DNA from: BTQM01 sp036985875
GTDB taxonomy: Bacteria; Patescibacteriota; Minisyncoccia; Phycocordibacterales; UBA1539
Assembly: GCA_036985875.1 (NCBI GenBank)
Contig: BTQM01000037.1
Location: 1-6,290 of the forward strand
Direction: 5' to 3'
DNA: 6,290 nucleotides
The notes beneath the pieces are model-generated. The model saw only the letters and a list, made by a program, of their open reading frames with translations. It searched no databases and was not told where the DNA came from. Below, in pieces: positions 1 to 6,032 of this stretch. Position 1 is the first letter of the stretch. Every line of letters starts with the position of its first letter. The position numbers were made by a program, and so were the translations under genes.

Positions 1-623
1 CGGCAATAGGTATCAGGCTTCACGTAAAAGATCCAGTGGGGAGCATGATAATAGACATAGGCGGTGGGACAACGGACATCGCGGTGATCTCTCTCGGTGG
101 GATCGTGCGCTCGAAGAATCTGAGAATTGCCGGGGATAAATTGAATGAGGACATAATATCTTATATAAGAGATGAATTTAAAATTCTTGTCGGGGATAAG
201 ACGGCGGAGAGTGTGAAGATCGCGATAGGCGGAGTGATGGGAGAAGACGAATCCATGGAAGCATCCGTACGCGGGCGCGACATTGTAACAGGACTCCCGC
301 GCGAGGTTGCAATAACCGATTCAGATGTTAGAGAAGCGATAATGCCATCCATCAATAATCTGATCGACTCGGTTAAGGAGGTTCTTGAAACGACACCGCC
401 GGAGATACTATCCGACGTGATGCATCGAGGCATTGTGCTGACTGGTGGTGGAGCGCTTATTCGCGGACTGGACCGTTTACTTGGCGATATATTGAAGATT
501 CCGATACACATTGCTGATGACCCTCTCACGGCCGTTGCCCGTGGAACAGGTGTGATACTTGAAGACCTCCCCTCATTTACGGAGATATTAATTGAGAGCG
601 AAAATGAATTACCGCCTCAATAA
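1..623 (+). CDS. mreB: Rod-shape-determining actin-like protein MreB, C-terminal part (5' end cut by window)
   Basis: MreB is a bacterial actin that polymerises under the inner membrane and positions the peptidoglycan elongation machinery. The reading frame is open from the first base; the first full codon is at base 3, so the gene enters from the left. About 206 residues are present, against roughly 330-345 for the family. The phosphate-binding loop of the actin fold is seen as DIGGGTTDIAVISLGG, from about base 51. The adenosine-binding motif LTGGGALIRGLDRLL lies near bases 439-480. The usual C-terminal block DDPLTAVARGTGVILEDL follows near bases 517-570. A GTG at 36 could be read as a start, but the frame upstream (AIGIRLHVKDPVGS) already matches MreB, so it is internal. 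The last 20 bases overlap mreC, and the gene leads the mreC-mreD-mrdA operon. Identification is secure. Confidence 0.96.
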   Translation, partial: AIGIRLHVKDPVGSMIIDIGGGTTDIAVISLGGIVRSKNLRIAGDKLNEDIISYIRDEFKILVGDKTAESVKIAIGGVMGEDESMEASVRGRDIVTGLPREVAITDSDVREAIMPSINNLIDSVKEVLETTPPEILSDVMHRGIVLTGGGALIRGLDRLLGDILKIPIHIADDPLTAVARGTGVILEDLPSFTEILIESENELPPQ

Positions 624-1437
624 AAGACCGTTAGGTTCCATATCCGGAAGGGAGAGTGCGCGCTTCAAAAAAAGATTACTCCTTACGGTGGTTTTCGTCG
701 TACTCCTATATATTCTTTTACTTACTCCCGTTTTCGGAGTTATCTCAAAAGGGGTTGGATACGTTGCGGTTCCGGCATGGAAAGCCGGGGATCGCGCTCG
801 CGATGTTTGGCAACAAGCCCAGATGTTCTTTGCAGCAAAGAACGCTCTTATTGCTGAGAATAGGCGCTTGAAAAAAGATATTTATACAACAAGCTTCAAA
901 TTACTGGATAGGAATTTGCTCTTTGAAGAAAATTTGGAACTCAAAGAGATTCTTGGAAGGGAGGCGTTTCCACAAACCACCCTGGCGGCAGTCTTGGCGG
1001 GTCCAGGCAGATCTTTGTACGACACTCTTATTATTGATGTGGGAGAGAATATGGGAGTACAAAAGGGAGATAGGGTGCTCCACGAGGGATCCGTTGTGAT
1101 CGGAGAGGTCTCCGAAGTATATCCAACATCGTCGAAAGTAAAACTGTTCTCTTCGCCGGGAGAGGCTACTCAAGTGTCTCTGGGGGAAGAAAATATCTTT
1201 ACGGTTGCGTACGGCCGAGGAGGAGGAAACTTTGAAGTGAAGCTGCCACGTGGAAGTGAGATTCGGGAAGGAGACGTGATCATCATCCCTGGCATCACCA
1301 AGCAAGTTCTTGGTGTAGTTGAATACATAGAGACAAAGGCAAGTGACCCGTTCAAGCGTATTATCTTCAAAGGCCCCGCTCCAGTTTTTAATCTTAAATG
1401 GGTGGAAGTGTTGGCGGGTACAGGTATGGATCAATAA
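604..1437 (+). CDS. mreC: Rod-shape-determining protein MreC
   Basis: MreC is a bitopic membrane protein that links MreB filaments to PBP2/RodA and activates elongation synthesis outside the membrane. The 277-residue product has a basic cytoplasmic N-terminus, one transmembrane helix at about residues 24-47 (rich in Leu and Val), and a predicted coiled coil at about 74-112 with repeated Glu/Leu/Lys spacing. A beta-rich periplasmic domain follows from about 122 to the end; it contains GPGRSLYDTLIIDVGENMGV and GDRVLHEGSVVIGEV, typical of the family. ATG 604 is chosen as the start, with a purine-rich GAGAG a few bases upstream. A TTG at 592 would add four residues and is less likely. The start lies inside the end of mreB, which points to translational coupling. 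Length is normal to slightly short for the family. Confidence 0.94.
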   Translation: MNYRLNKRPLGSISGRESARFKKRLLLTVVFVVLLYILLLTPVFGVISKGVGYVAVPAWKAGDRARDVWQQAQMFFAAKNALIAENRRLKKDIYTTSFKLLDRNLLFEENLELKEILGREAFPQTTLAAVLAGPGRSLYDTLIIDVGENMGVQKGDRVLHEGSVVIGEVSEVYPTSSKVKLFSSPGEATQVSLGEENIFTVAYGRGGGNFEVKLPRGSEIREGDVIIIPGITKQVLGVVEYIETKASDPFKRIIFKGPAPVFNLKWVEVLAGTGMDQ

Positions 1438-1439
1438 AT

Positions 1440-1703
1440 ATGGTGTTAAGAATTTTTCTTGATCTCGCGATCATTTTCAGCATTTTGTATCTTAATTGGT
1501 GGATTGCCGCGCTGTTTGCCATAGGCGGCATATTAATATTCCGTAATTTTTATGAAGCGGTTGCGCTCGGTCTTCTCATTGACATTCTTTACGGCGCGCC
1601 CGCGGCGGAATTTTTTGGGTTTAGATTTGTCTCCACTGCCATTTTCGCAATTCTTTTTGTTGGGGTTAGCCGCTTGAGGGAGAACATACGGATCAAGTTA
1701 TAA
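1440..1703 (+). CDS. mreD: Short MreD-like integral membrane protein
   Basis: This is an 87-residue, very hydrophobic protein between mreC and mrdA, where mreD normally sits. MreD is a multispanning inner-membrane partner of MreC in the elongation complex. Three or four hydrophobic segments are visible (about residues 4-18, 21-36, 39-51 and 62-77), followed by a basic tail ending RENIRIKL. The stretch EAVALGLLIDILYGAP resembles the conserved GLLxDxxxGxP segment of MreD. The product is only about half the usual length of roughly 160 residues, so it could be a minimal or reduced MreD. The name rests on position plus this short motif. ATG 1440 is 2 bases after the mreC stop and directly precedes the first hydrophobic stretch. 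An in-frame ATG at 1398 would overlap mreC by 40 bases and add a soluble Gly-rich leader, so it is rejected. Confidence 0.75.
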   Translation: MVLRIFLDLAIIFSILYLNWWIAALFAIGGILIFRNFYEAVALGLLIDILYGAPAAEFFGFRFVSTAIFAILFVGVSRLRENIRIKL

Positions 1704-1711
1704 GTTACACG

Positions 1712-3388
1712 ATGTTTTCATTCAAAAAAAAATATACGCGCAATAGAGAGATAGATCCGGATGAGATATTTCTTGACTCAAGCAACCTTCCAGATTTTGA
1801 TGTGCATCAATTTGAAGGAAGGATCGAGAAGCCGATCACTAAAAACACAGTGAGGTTTGTGTGGATATTCTTTCTTCTGGTTCAGGCATTGTTTATTTTT
1901 AGGGTGGGCATGCTGCAGGTTGTGCAAGGAGACGTGTTTGTTGCAAGGAGCGAGAACAATAGATTACAGAATACCCCCATCTTTTCTGAGCGCGGTATCA
2001 TATATGACAGAAACGGAGTTGAGCTTGCATGGAACTCCCCCGGGGAAAAAGAGTTTTTCTCAAGATCATACACTGCCGCGCGCGGACTCGCTCATGTATT
2101 GGGATATGTTGGGTATCCTGCCGTTGACCGCAGAGGATTTTATTATCAGGATGAGTTTAGTGGTAAGGAAGGGATCGAGAAGTTCTATGACAGTGCATTG
2201 AATGGCAAAAACGGTTTAAAGATAATAGAAACAAATGCCCTGCTAGAAGTGCAATCCGAGAGTGTTATCAAGCTTCCCGAGAACGGGGAAAACCTGACAC
2301 TTACTGTTGATTCCGTACTTCAGTCCAAGCTTTTTGAACTTCTCGCGAGTTTGTCGGCGGAGCGGGGGTTTGTCGGCGGAGCGGGGGTGCTCATGGACGT
2401 GGATAATGGTGAGATCCTCGCACTTGCAAGTTTCCCCGAGTACGATCCGAGTGTTTTGTCAGAAGGAAAAGATATTATGGCGATAGGTGGGTATCGGATC
2501 GATGAGAGAAAACCGTTCTTAAACAGGGCGGTGTCGGGTGTCTATACGCCCGGTTCCATCGTTAAACCTTTCGTTGCTTTAGGTGCTTTGTCCGAAGGTG
2601 TGATAACGCCGGATCAGAAGATATTGAGCACCGGCTCCATTGAGATCGCGAACCCCTATTTCCCCGACCTAAAGTCGGTTTTTGTCGACTGGAAGGCGCA
2701 TGGATGGGTTGACATGCGAGATGCGCTTGCTGTTTCGTCAAACGTGTATTTTTATGAAGTAGGCGGAGGATTTGAAAAGCAAAAGGGTATTGGTATTTTA
2801 AATATTAAAAAATATGCGCAACTGTTCGGACTAGGAGAACCTACGGGCATTGATCTGTCTGGAGAGGCAAAAGGGGTGATTCCCGATCCACAGTGGAAAT
2901 CTGAAATGTTTGATGGTGAACCTTGGAGAGTTGGCGATACATATAACACTGCCATAGGGCAGTACGGTTTTCAGGTAACGCCACTGCAAATGGCAAGAGC
3001 CGTCGCTGCGATCGCGAACGGAGGCGTGCTAGTTCCCCCGCATGTTCTGCAAGAGAGAGCCGGTGATCTCGTGCAGATAGATGGCATTGACGCAAGGGAC
3101 CTGGATGTTGTCATAGATGGGATGAGGCGCGGGGTAGTTAGTGGAACCGCAAGTGGGCTCAATGTCTCTTTTGTTCGTGTTGCCGCGAAAACAGGAACGG
3201 CAGAGGTTGGTGTTTCAAAAAAACTCGTTCACTCATGGATCGTTGGATTTTTCCCTTATGAGAAGCCGAAGTTCTCTTTCGCCGTTGTGATGGAGAAAGG
3301 GCCGAGCGAGAACGTTATCGGCGCGTTGTTTGTGATGCGCCAACTACTTGAATGGATGGCGGTGGAGAGACCGGAGTATTTGGAATAG
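1712..3388 (+). CDS. mrdA: Penicillin-binding protein 2 (class B transpeptidase of cell elongation)
   Basis: This D,D-transpeptidase cross-links peptidoglycan during side-wall growth, working with MreCD and a RodA glycosyltransferase. The 558-residue product has an acidic cytoplasmic leader of about 45 residues, with DPDEIFLDSSNLPDFD, and a transmembrane anchor at about 48-66. The class B dimerisation/pedestal domain carries ERGIIYDRNGVELA at 93-106 and GKEGIEKFYDSALNGKNG at 151-168. The transpeptidase domain runs from about 225 to the end. Its three catalytic motifs are all present: the acylation site S282-I-V-K285, S342-S-N344, and K493-T-G-T496. The Ser-Ile-Val-Lys form differs from the Ser-Thr-Phe-Lys of many PBP2s but keeps both catalytic residues. 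ATG 1712 is 8 bases after the mreD stop, with only a weak Shine-Dalgarno. It is somewhat shorter than E. coli PBP2 (633 residues). A 19-base tandem repeat lies inside the gene (see its entry). Confidence 0.95.
   Translation: MFSFKKKYTRNREIDPDEIFLDSSNLPDFDVHQFEGRIEKPITKNTVRFVWIFFLLVQALFIFRVGMLQVVQGDVFVARSENNRLQNTPIFSERGIIYDRNGVELAWNSPGEKEFFSRSYTAARGLAHVLGYVGYPAVDRRGFYYQDEFSGKEGIEKFYDSALNGKNGLKIIETNALLEVQSESVIKLPENGENLTLTVDSVLQSKLFELLASLSAERGFVGGAGVLMDVDNGEILALASFPEYDPSVLSEGKDIMAIGGYRIDERKPFLNRAVSGVYTPGSIVKPFVALGALSEGVITPDQKILSTGSIEIANPYFPDLKSVFVDWKAHGWVDMRDALAVSSNVYFYEVGGGFEKQKGIGILNIKKYAQLFGLGEPTGIDLSGEAKGVIPDPQWKSEMFDGEPWRVGDTYNTAIGQYGFQVTPLQMARAVAAIANGGVLVPPHVLQERAGDLVQIDGIDARDLDVVIDGMRRGVVSGTASGLNVSFVRVAAKTGTAEVGVSKKLVHSWIVGFFPYEKPKFSFAVVMEKGPSENVIGALFVMRQLLEWMAVERPEYLE
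2350..2387 (+). repeat. Perfect 19-base tandem duplication inside mrdA, read in two frames
   Basis: Bases 2350-2368 and 2369-2387 are identical (TTTGTCGGCGGAGCGGGGG). Since 19 is not a multiple of 3, the same DNA is translated in two frames: the first copy gives LSAERG and the second gives FVGGAG (residues about 214-225). This is just before the conserved VLMDVDNGEILALASFPEYD strand at the start of the transpeptidase domain. The gene stays open on both sides. Visible directly in the sequence. Confidence 0.93.
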
Positions 3389-3458
3389 CTTCGTCAGCTT
3401 GGCGAGCTTTATTAGATCTTTTAGCTTTTGCCGGCGGCAATTCGCCCACCAGCTAAGT

Positions 3459-3487
3459 TTGACTCAGCGGGGGAAAGCATATACAAT
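3459..3487 (+). promoter_or_regulatory. Sigma-70-type promoter for greA, predicted to give a leaderless mRNA
   Basis: TTGACT at 3459-3464 (5 of 6 to the -35 consensus) and TACAAT at 3482-3487 (5 of 6 to the -10 consensus) are separated by exactly 17 bases. Transcription would begin about 6-8 bases after the -10, at 3493-3495, which is the greA ATG at 3494. No Shine-Dalgarno sits at a working distance from that ATG; the only G-rich run (3469-3473) lies inside the promoter spacer. The 105-base gap between mrdA and greA therefore marks a new transcription unit. I see no clear intrinsic terminator for the mre operon in it. Confidence 0.72.
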
Positions 3488-3493
3488 GGTCCA

Positions 3494-3961
3494 ATGACGG
3501 AAGAAAAAGAGTACTTAAGCAAAGGGAAATTCAAAGAATTGGGCGATGAGCTCGACTTTTTAAAGACGACTCGGAGAAAAGAAATTGCTGAAAAATTGGA
3601 ATTTGCGAAGTCTCTTGGCGACCTTTCTGAGAACGCTGAATATCAGGAAGCGCGACAGGAACAGGCGGCGACGGAAGACAGGATAATGACCATTGAGGGC
3701 ATTCTTTCTTCCGCTGAGATTATCTCCAAAAACCGTAGCACTGTTGTAGGGGTAGGCTCCAAGGTCATTATCAAAAGGGAGGGAACAAGAGGCACGCAGG
3801 AATACCAGATTGTGGGCTCAGAAGAAGCGGATATGGCGGAGGGAAAGGTATCAAACAAATCTCCGATAGGGGAGGCTCTCTTGGGAGGGAGTAAAGGTGA
3901 TACCGTTACATATTCTACGCCGAAGGGTGAAATGAAAATTAAAATAATGAAAGTGAAATAA
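3494..3961 (+). CDS. greA: Transcription elongation factor GreA
   Basis: GreA enters the RNA polymerase secondary channel and stimulates cleavage of backtracked transcripts, rescuing stalled complexes. The 155-residue product (E. coli GreA is 158) has the N-terminal antiparallel coiled coil at about residues 9-75. Its acidic tip is in SLGDLSENAEYQEAR, with Asp43 and Glu46 at the positions that help coordinate the catalytic magnesium. The C-terminal FKBP-like domain runs from about 80 to the end, with GTQEYQIVGSEEAD and the family block SPIGEALLGGSKGDTV. ATG 3494 gives the normal N-terminus; the frame extends upstream to a TTG at 3428, but that would add 22 unrelated residues and run through the promoter. 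The gene appears to be transcribed from its own promoter without a 5' leader. Identification is secure. Confidence 0.96.
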   Translation: MTEEKEYLSKGKFKELGDELDFLKTTRRKEIAEKLEFAKSLGDLSENAEYQEARQEQAATEDRIMTIEGILSSAEIISKNRSTVVGVGSKVIIKREGTRGTQEYQIVGSEEADMAEGKVSNKSPIGEALLGGSKGDTVTYSTPKGEMKIKIMKVK

Positions 3962-3962
3962 A

Positions 3963-4037
3963 GGGCGCTCGGACTATTCTTTTTACAAACGTGCTCGCGG
4001 TGAAAGGAAATTACAGTCGGTTCGTCACGAAAAATCT
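3963..4037 (+). repeat. greA-lysS intergenic repeat, copy A (direct orientation)
   Basis: This is the first of three diverged copies of an unrecognised repeat that fill the 314-base gap between greA and lysS. Its core at 3971-3990 is the reverse complement of 4112-4131 in copy B with 19 of 20 bases matching. Similarity continues through 3991-4013 (against about 4087-4111) with small gaps, and more weakly to about 4037. Facing copy B tail to tail, it could pair into a long imperfect hairpin, about 45 bases per arm with a loop of about 74 bases. No T-box, riboswitch or tRNA-like motif is recognised. Confidence 0.7.
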
Positions 4038-4059
4038 ATAACTCGCCCAAAGGACTCAA

Positions 4060-4150
4060 ACAGATAAATTTTTCTACCCACCTCCTTAATTTCTCTTTCA
4101 CCTACCGCAATGTTTGCAAAAAGAATAGTCCTCGCTTGGTCGGGGGGAAA
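4060..4150 (-). repeat. greA-lysS intergenic repeat, copy B (inverted, tandem with copy C)
   Basis: This unit of about 91 bases is in tandem with copy C at a spacing of 91 bases. Over bases 4082-4141 it matches 4173-4232 at 49 of 60 positions by hand alignment. On the - strand, one frame reads FPPTKRGLFFLQTLR, then a stop. The equivalent frame of copy C reads FPPTKRALIFLQTLRE and stays open. The boundaries are approximate: the similarity fades to the left near 4060, where agaaaaatttatctgttt on the - strand matches the end of unit C at 15 of 18. Confidence 0.75.
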
Positions 4151-4241
4151 CGGATGAACTTTTCTGTTACGACTCCTTAATTTCCAATTTACCTCTCGTA
4201 ATGTTTGTAAAAAGATTAGTGCTCGCTTTGTCGGAGGGAAC
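4151..4241 (-). repeat. greA-lysS intergenic repeat, copy C (inverted)
   Basis: This is the rightmost unit, ending about 35 bases before the lysS start. Its core 4203-4222 agrees with copy A (as reverse complement) at 18 of 20 bases and with copy B over 60 bases at 49. On the - strand it can be read as FPPTKRALIFLQTLREVNWK and onward, but this frame runs into copy B one base out of phase. I do not call it a gene. The 33 bases between this unit and lysS hold a small inverted repeat AGATT-aaa-AATCT (4260-4272), and I see no convincing lysS promoter or Shine-Dalgarno there. Confidence 0.74.
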
Positions 4242-4275
4242 AAATATTTGCCGTTAAGCAGATTAAAAATCTATT

Positions 4276-5751
4276 ATGGCTTCTATAGAAGAAATACGCG
4301 AAGAGCGTCTAAAAAAAATAGCCATCTTGAGGGATAAAGGCATTGACCCTTATCCCATTTCTTCGTCCCCCGACGTTTCCGTGGAGAAGCTTGTTTTAAA
4401 TTTTTCAAAACTTTCCAAAAGGAAGAAACCCCTCAAGCTTGTAGGGAGAGTAAAGGCGCTGCGCGGACAGGGTGCCCTCATTTTCCTTGATTTCAGTGAC
4501 GGAACAGGGATGTTTCAGGGACTCCTAAAGAAAGGCGAGATGAAGGAGGATCTCCGCGAACTTTTTATTGCAACCGTGGATATCGGCGACTTTATTGAAC
4601 TCAAAGGTACGCTTTTTACCACAAAAAGGAAAGAGAAGACGCTTCTGGTGAAAGACTGGAGAATGCTTGCGAAAAGTCTAAGACCTCTTCCCGACAAATG
4701 GCACGGACTCAAGGATGTAGAGGAGCGATTCAGGAGGAGATATTTGGATACCCTAATGTCTCCAGAAGTGAAGGAGCGCTTCATGGTACGCTCAAAGATG
4801 ATCACTGAACTTAGAAGTTTTCTTGGCAAAGAAGGATTTTTGGAGGTTGAGACGCCGATACTGCAACCCTCTCCGGGCGGAGCGACAGCGGAACCGTTCT
4901 CAACGCACCATGACGCGCTTAATATGGGCCTATATTTGAGAATTGCGCCTGAGCTTTACCTCAAGCGGCTTTTAGTGGGCGGATTTGATAAGGTCTATGA
5001 GATAGGAAGAAATTTCAGAAATGAGGGCATTGACGTTACACATAATCCCGAATTCACGATGCTTGAATTTTATGAAAGTTTCAGCGATGCGAAAAAGCAG
5101 ATGGCGTTCGTGGAGAAAATGATACGCTCTGCCGTCAAGAAACTGTTTAAAAAATCCACAATTGCCCATAACGGAAAGAACATAGATTTTTCCAAAAAGT
5201 TCACCGTCGTTTCTTTCTTTGACTTGCTGAAAAGATACGCCCTGATATCTCATCCGGAGAATATGGACAAAAATGAAATAACACTCAAGGCGAAACAACT
5301 CGGCATTGATGTGGACGAGGCGGACACCGTGGAGAAGACAATGGATAGTATCTATAAAAAGGTATGCAGACCCAAGCTTATCCAGCCGACATTCATTGTC
5401 GGTTATCCGGCGAATTATTTGCCTCTGGCGAAACGATTGCCTAAAGACGCGACGCTTGTTGACGCATTTCAATTGGTGATTGGCGGCATTGAGCTGGCAA
5501 AGGGATTTTCCGAATTGAACGACCCGATCGATCAGCTGGAGCGGTTTGCACAGCAGGAAGCGAGGCGAGAGGCAGGAGACAAGGAGGCGCACGGCGCCGA
5601 CCGGGAATTTCTTGAGGCGATGGAGTACGGGATGCCTCCGGCGGGCGGTGTTGGTATAGGCATAGACCGTCTCGCGATGCTTCTGACGGACACACACAAC
5701 ATTCGCGAAGTGATCCTTTTCCCCACGCTTCGGCCGAGATCCGACCTCTAA
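4276..5751 (+). CDS. lysS: Lysyl-tRNA synthetase, class II
   Basis: The enzyme joins lysine to tRNA-Lys using ATP, in the cytoplasm. The 491-residue product is full length (E. coli LysRS is about 505). An N-terminal helical segment is followed by the OB-fold anticodon-binding domain at about residues 52-135, with LVGRVKALRGQGALIFLDFS. The class II catalytic core has motif 1 at about 186-208, including TPILQPSPGGATAEPF. Motif 2 is at about 241-261, with YEIGRNFRNEGIDVTHNPEF, where Arg248 and Glu250 are the expected ATP/aminoacyl contacts. Motif 3 is at about 456-470, with GGVGIGIDRLAML and Arg465 contacting ATP. The GGATAEPF and NEGIDVTHNPEFT signatures are specific for LysRS rather than AspRS or AsnRS. 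ATG 4276 begins a normal N-terminus. No Shine-Dalgarno is visible in the 20 bases before it. It may be co-transcribed with greA through the repeat region, as no terminator is evident there. Confidence 0.97.
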   Translation: MASIEEIREERLKKIAILRDKGIDPYPISSSPDVSVEKLVLNFSKLSKRKKPLKLVGRVKALRGQGALIFLDFSDGTGMFQGLLKKGEMKEDLRELFIATVDIGDFIELKGTLFTTKRKEKTLLVKDWRMLAKSLRPLPDKWHGLKDVEERFRRRYLDTLMSPEVKERFMVRSKMITELRSFLGKEGFLEVETPILQPSPGGATAEPFSTHHDALNMGLYLRIAPELYLKRLLVGGFDKVYEIGRNFRNEGIDVTHNPEFTMLEFYESFSDAKKQMAFVEKMIRSAVKKLFKKSTIAHNGKNIDFSKKFTVVSFFDLLKRYALISHPENMDKNEITLKAKQLGIDVDEADTVEKTMDSIYKKVCRPKLIQPTFIVGYPANYLPLAKRLPKDATLVDAFQLVIGGIELAKGFSELNDPIDQLERFAQQEARREAGDKEAHGADREFLEAMEYGMPPAGGVGIGIDRLAMLLTDTHNIREVILFPTLRPRSDL

Positions 5752-5765
5752 TGTTCTGACAAATG

Positions 5766-5792
5766 AAAAAGCCCCCGAAATATTGGGGGCTT
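5766..5792 (-). terminator. Intrinsic terminator of the small secreted protein gene
   Basis: On the - strand, AAGCCCCC pairs with GGGGGCTT around a short AT-rich loop and is followed by a run of T (bases 5770-5766 on the + strand are A). The stem occupies 5769-5776 and 5785-5792. It lies 12 bases past the stop of the - strand gene. In the + direction the hairpin is followed by acgcatag, not T-rich, so it would terminate lysS only weakly. The same hairpin recurs unchanged at 6173-6199. Confidence 0.88.
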
Positions 5793-5871
5793 ACGCATAG
5801 CTATTTATTTTCCTTTTGGCCTTGAACTGTCGTAATTTTTGGAAGACTTTTCCTTCTTATCCTTGGCGGCA
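5766..5871 (-). repeat. 106-base direct duplication, copy 1 (gene 3' end plus terminator)
   Basis: Bases 5766-5871 match 6173-6278 at a constant offset of 407 with three differences (103 of 106, counted by hand). The block covers the terminator, the spacer after the stop codon and the last 21 codons of the small secreted protein. Of the three changes, one alters an amino acid (Pro to Ser near the C-terminus) and two are silent. Similarity stops abruptly at both ends within the visible sequence. Confidence 0.92.
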
Positions 5872-6026
5872 TCGTTCTGTTTTGTGCCTTTGGACACGGG
5901 AACTTTTTTTTGCGAAAGATTTGACCTGGAACTGTTATAGGATTCCGCTGCCTGCGCGACACCAAAGAACGTGAAAGAAAAGGCGAACAGGGTGGCCAGT
6001 AGGGCGATCTTCAGTTTTTTCAGCAT
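5805..6026 (-). CDS. Small secreted lysine/serine-rich protein, unknown function
   Basis: I do not recognise this 73-residue protein. It begins with a textbook Sec signal peptide: MLKKLK, a hydrophobic core at residues 7-23, and an AQA-A signal peptidase I site after Ala26. The mature part of about 47 residues lacks cysteine and hydrophobic segments, is rich in Lys, Ser, Asn and Asp, and looks disordered and strongly basic. It contains two related motifs, SYNSSRSN just after the cleavage site and NYDSSRPK at the C-terminus; their DNA agrees at 16 of 20 bases. ATG at 6026-6024 is supported by a strong Shine-Dalgarno (AAAGGAGA, 7 bases from GGAG to ATG). The gene has its own promoter and terminator, converges on lysS, and is followed upstream by a near-copy. 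A secreted nucleic-acid- or surface-binding peptide is possible but is only a guess from charge. Confidence 0.85.
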   Translation of the reverse strand: MLKKLKIALLATLFAFSFTFFGVAQAAESYNSSRSNLSQKKVPVSKGTKQNDAAKDKKEKSSKNYDSSRPKGK

Positions 6027-6032
6027 TGTGTA

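Noticed and set aside
901..1434. - strand open frame opposite mreC
   Set aside because: It is a shadow of mreC, with low-complexity Ser/His/Arg translation and no ribosome site.
3389..3458. Intrinsic terminator for the mre operon
   Set aside because: There are short AGCT and TTGCC/GGCAA palindromes and a 6-base inverted repeat TTAGCT/AGCTAA, but no GC-rich stem followed by a T run.
3486..3497. Three-codon upstream frame (ATGGTCCAATGA) overlapping the greA start
   Set aside because: Its ATG overlaps the -10 box and would not be in the transcript.
4025..4243. 72-codon open frame on the - strand (TTG start) across the greA-lysS gap
   Set aside because: It joins repeat copies C and B, but the copies are 91 bases apart, so the frame conserved in C is read one base out of phase in B. 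There is no Shine-Dalgarno or promoter, and copy B has a stop in the equivalent frame.
3962..4275. T-box or lysine riboswitch ahead of lysS
   Set aside because: No T-box AGGGTGG-type motif, no specifier stem, no terminator/antiterminator pair and no lysine riboswitch core could be recognised; the gap is explained by the repeat copies.
3962..4275. CRISPR array
   Set aside because: Only three units, diverged, in mixed orientation, and with repeats that run through the would-be spacers.
4248..4277. lysS promoter TTGCCG-18-TATTAT
   Set aside because: The -10 would overlap the ATG and put the transcript start inside the gene.
4972..5697. Long - strand open frame opposite lysS
   Set aside because: It is antisense to a full, clearly recognised lysyl-tRNA synthetase; the composition explains its openness, and it has no start signals or family resemblance.
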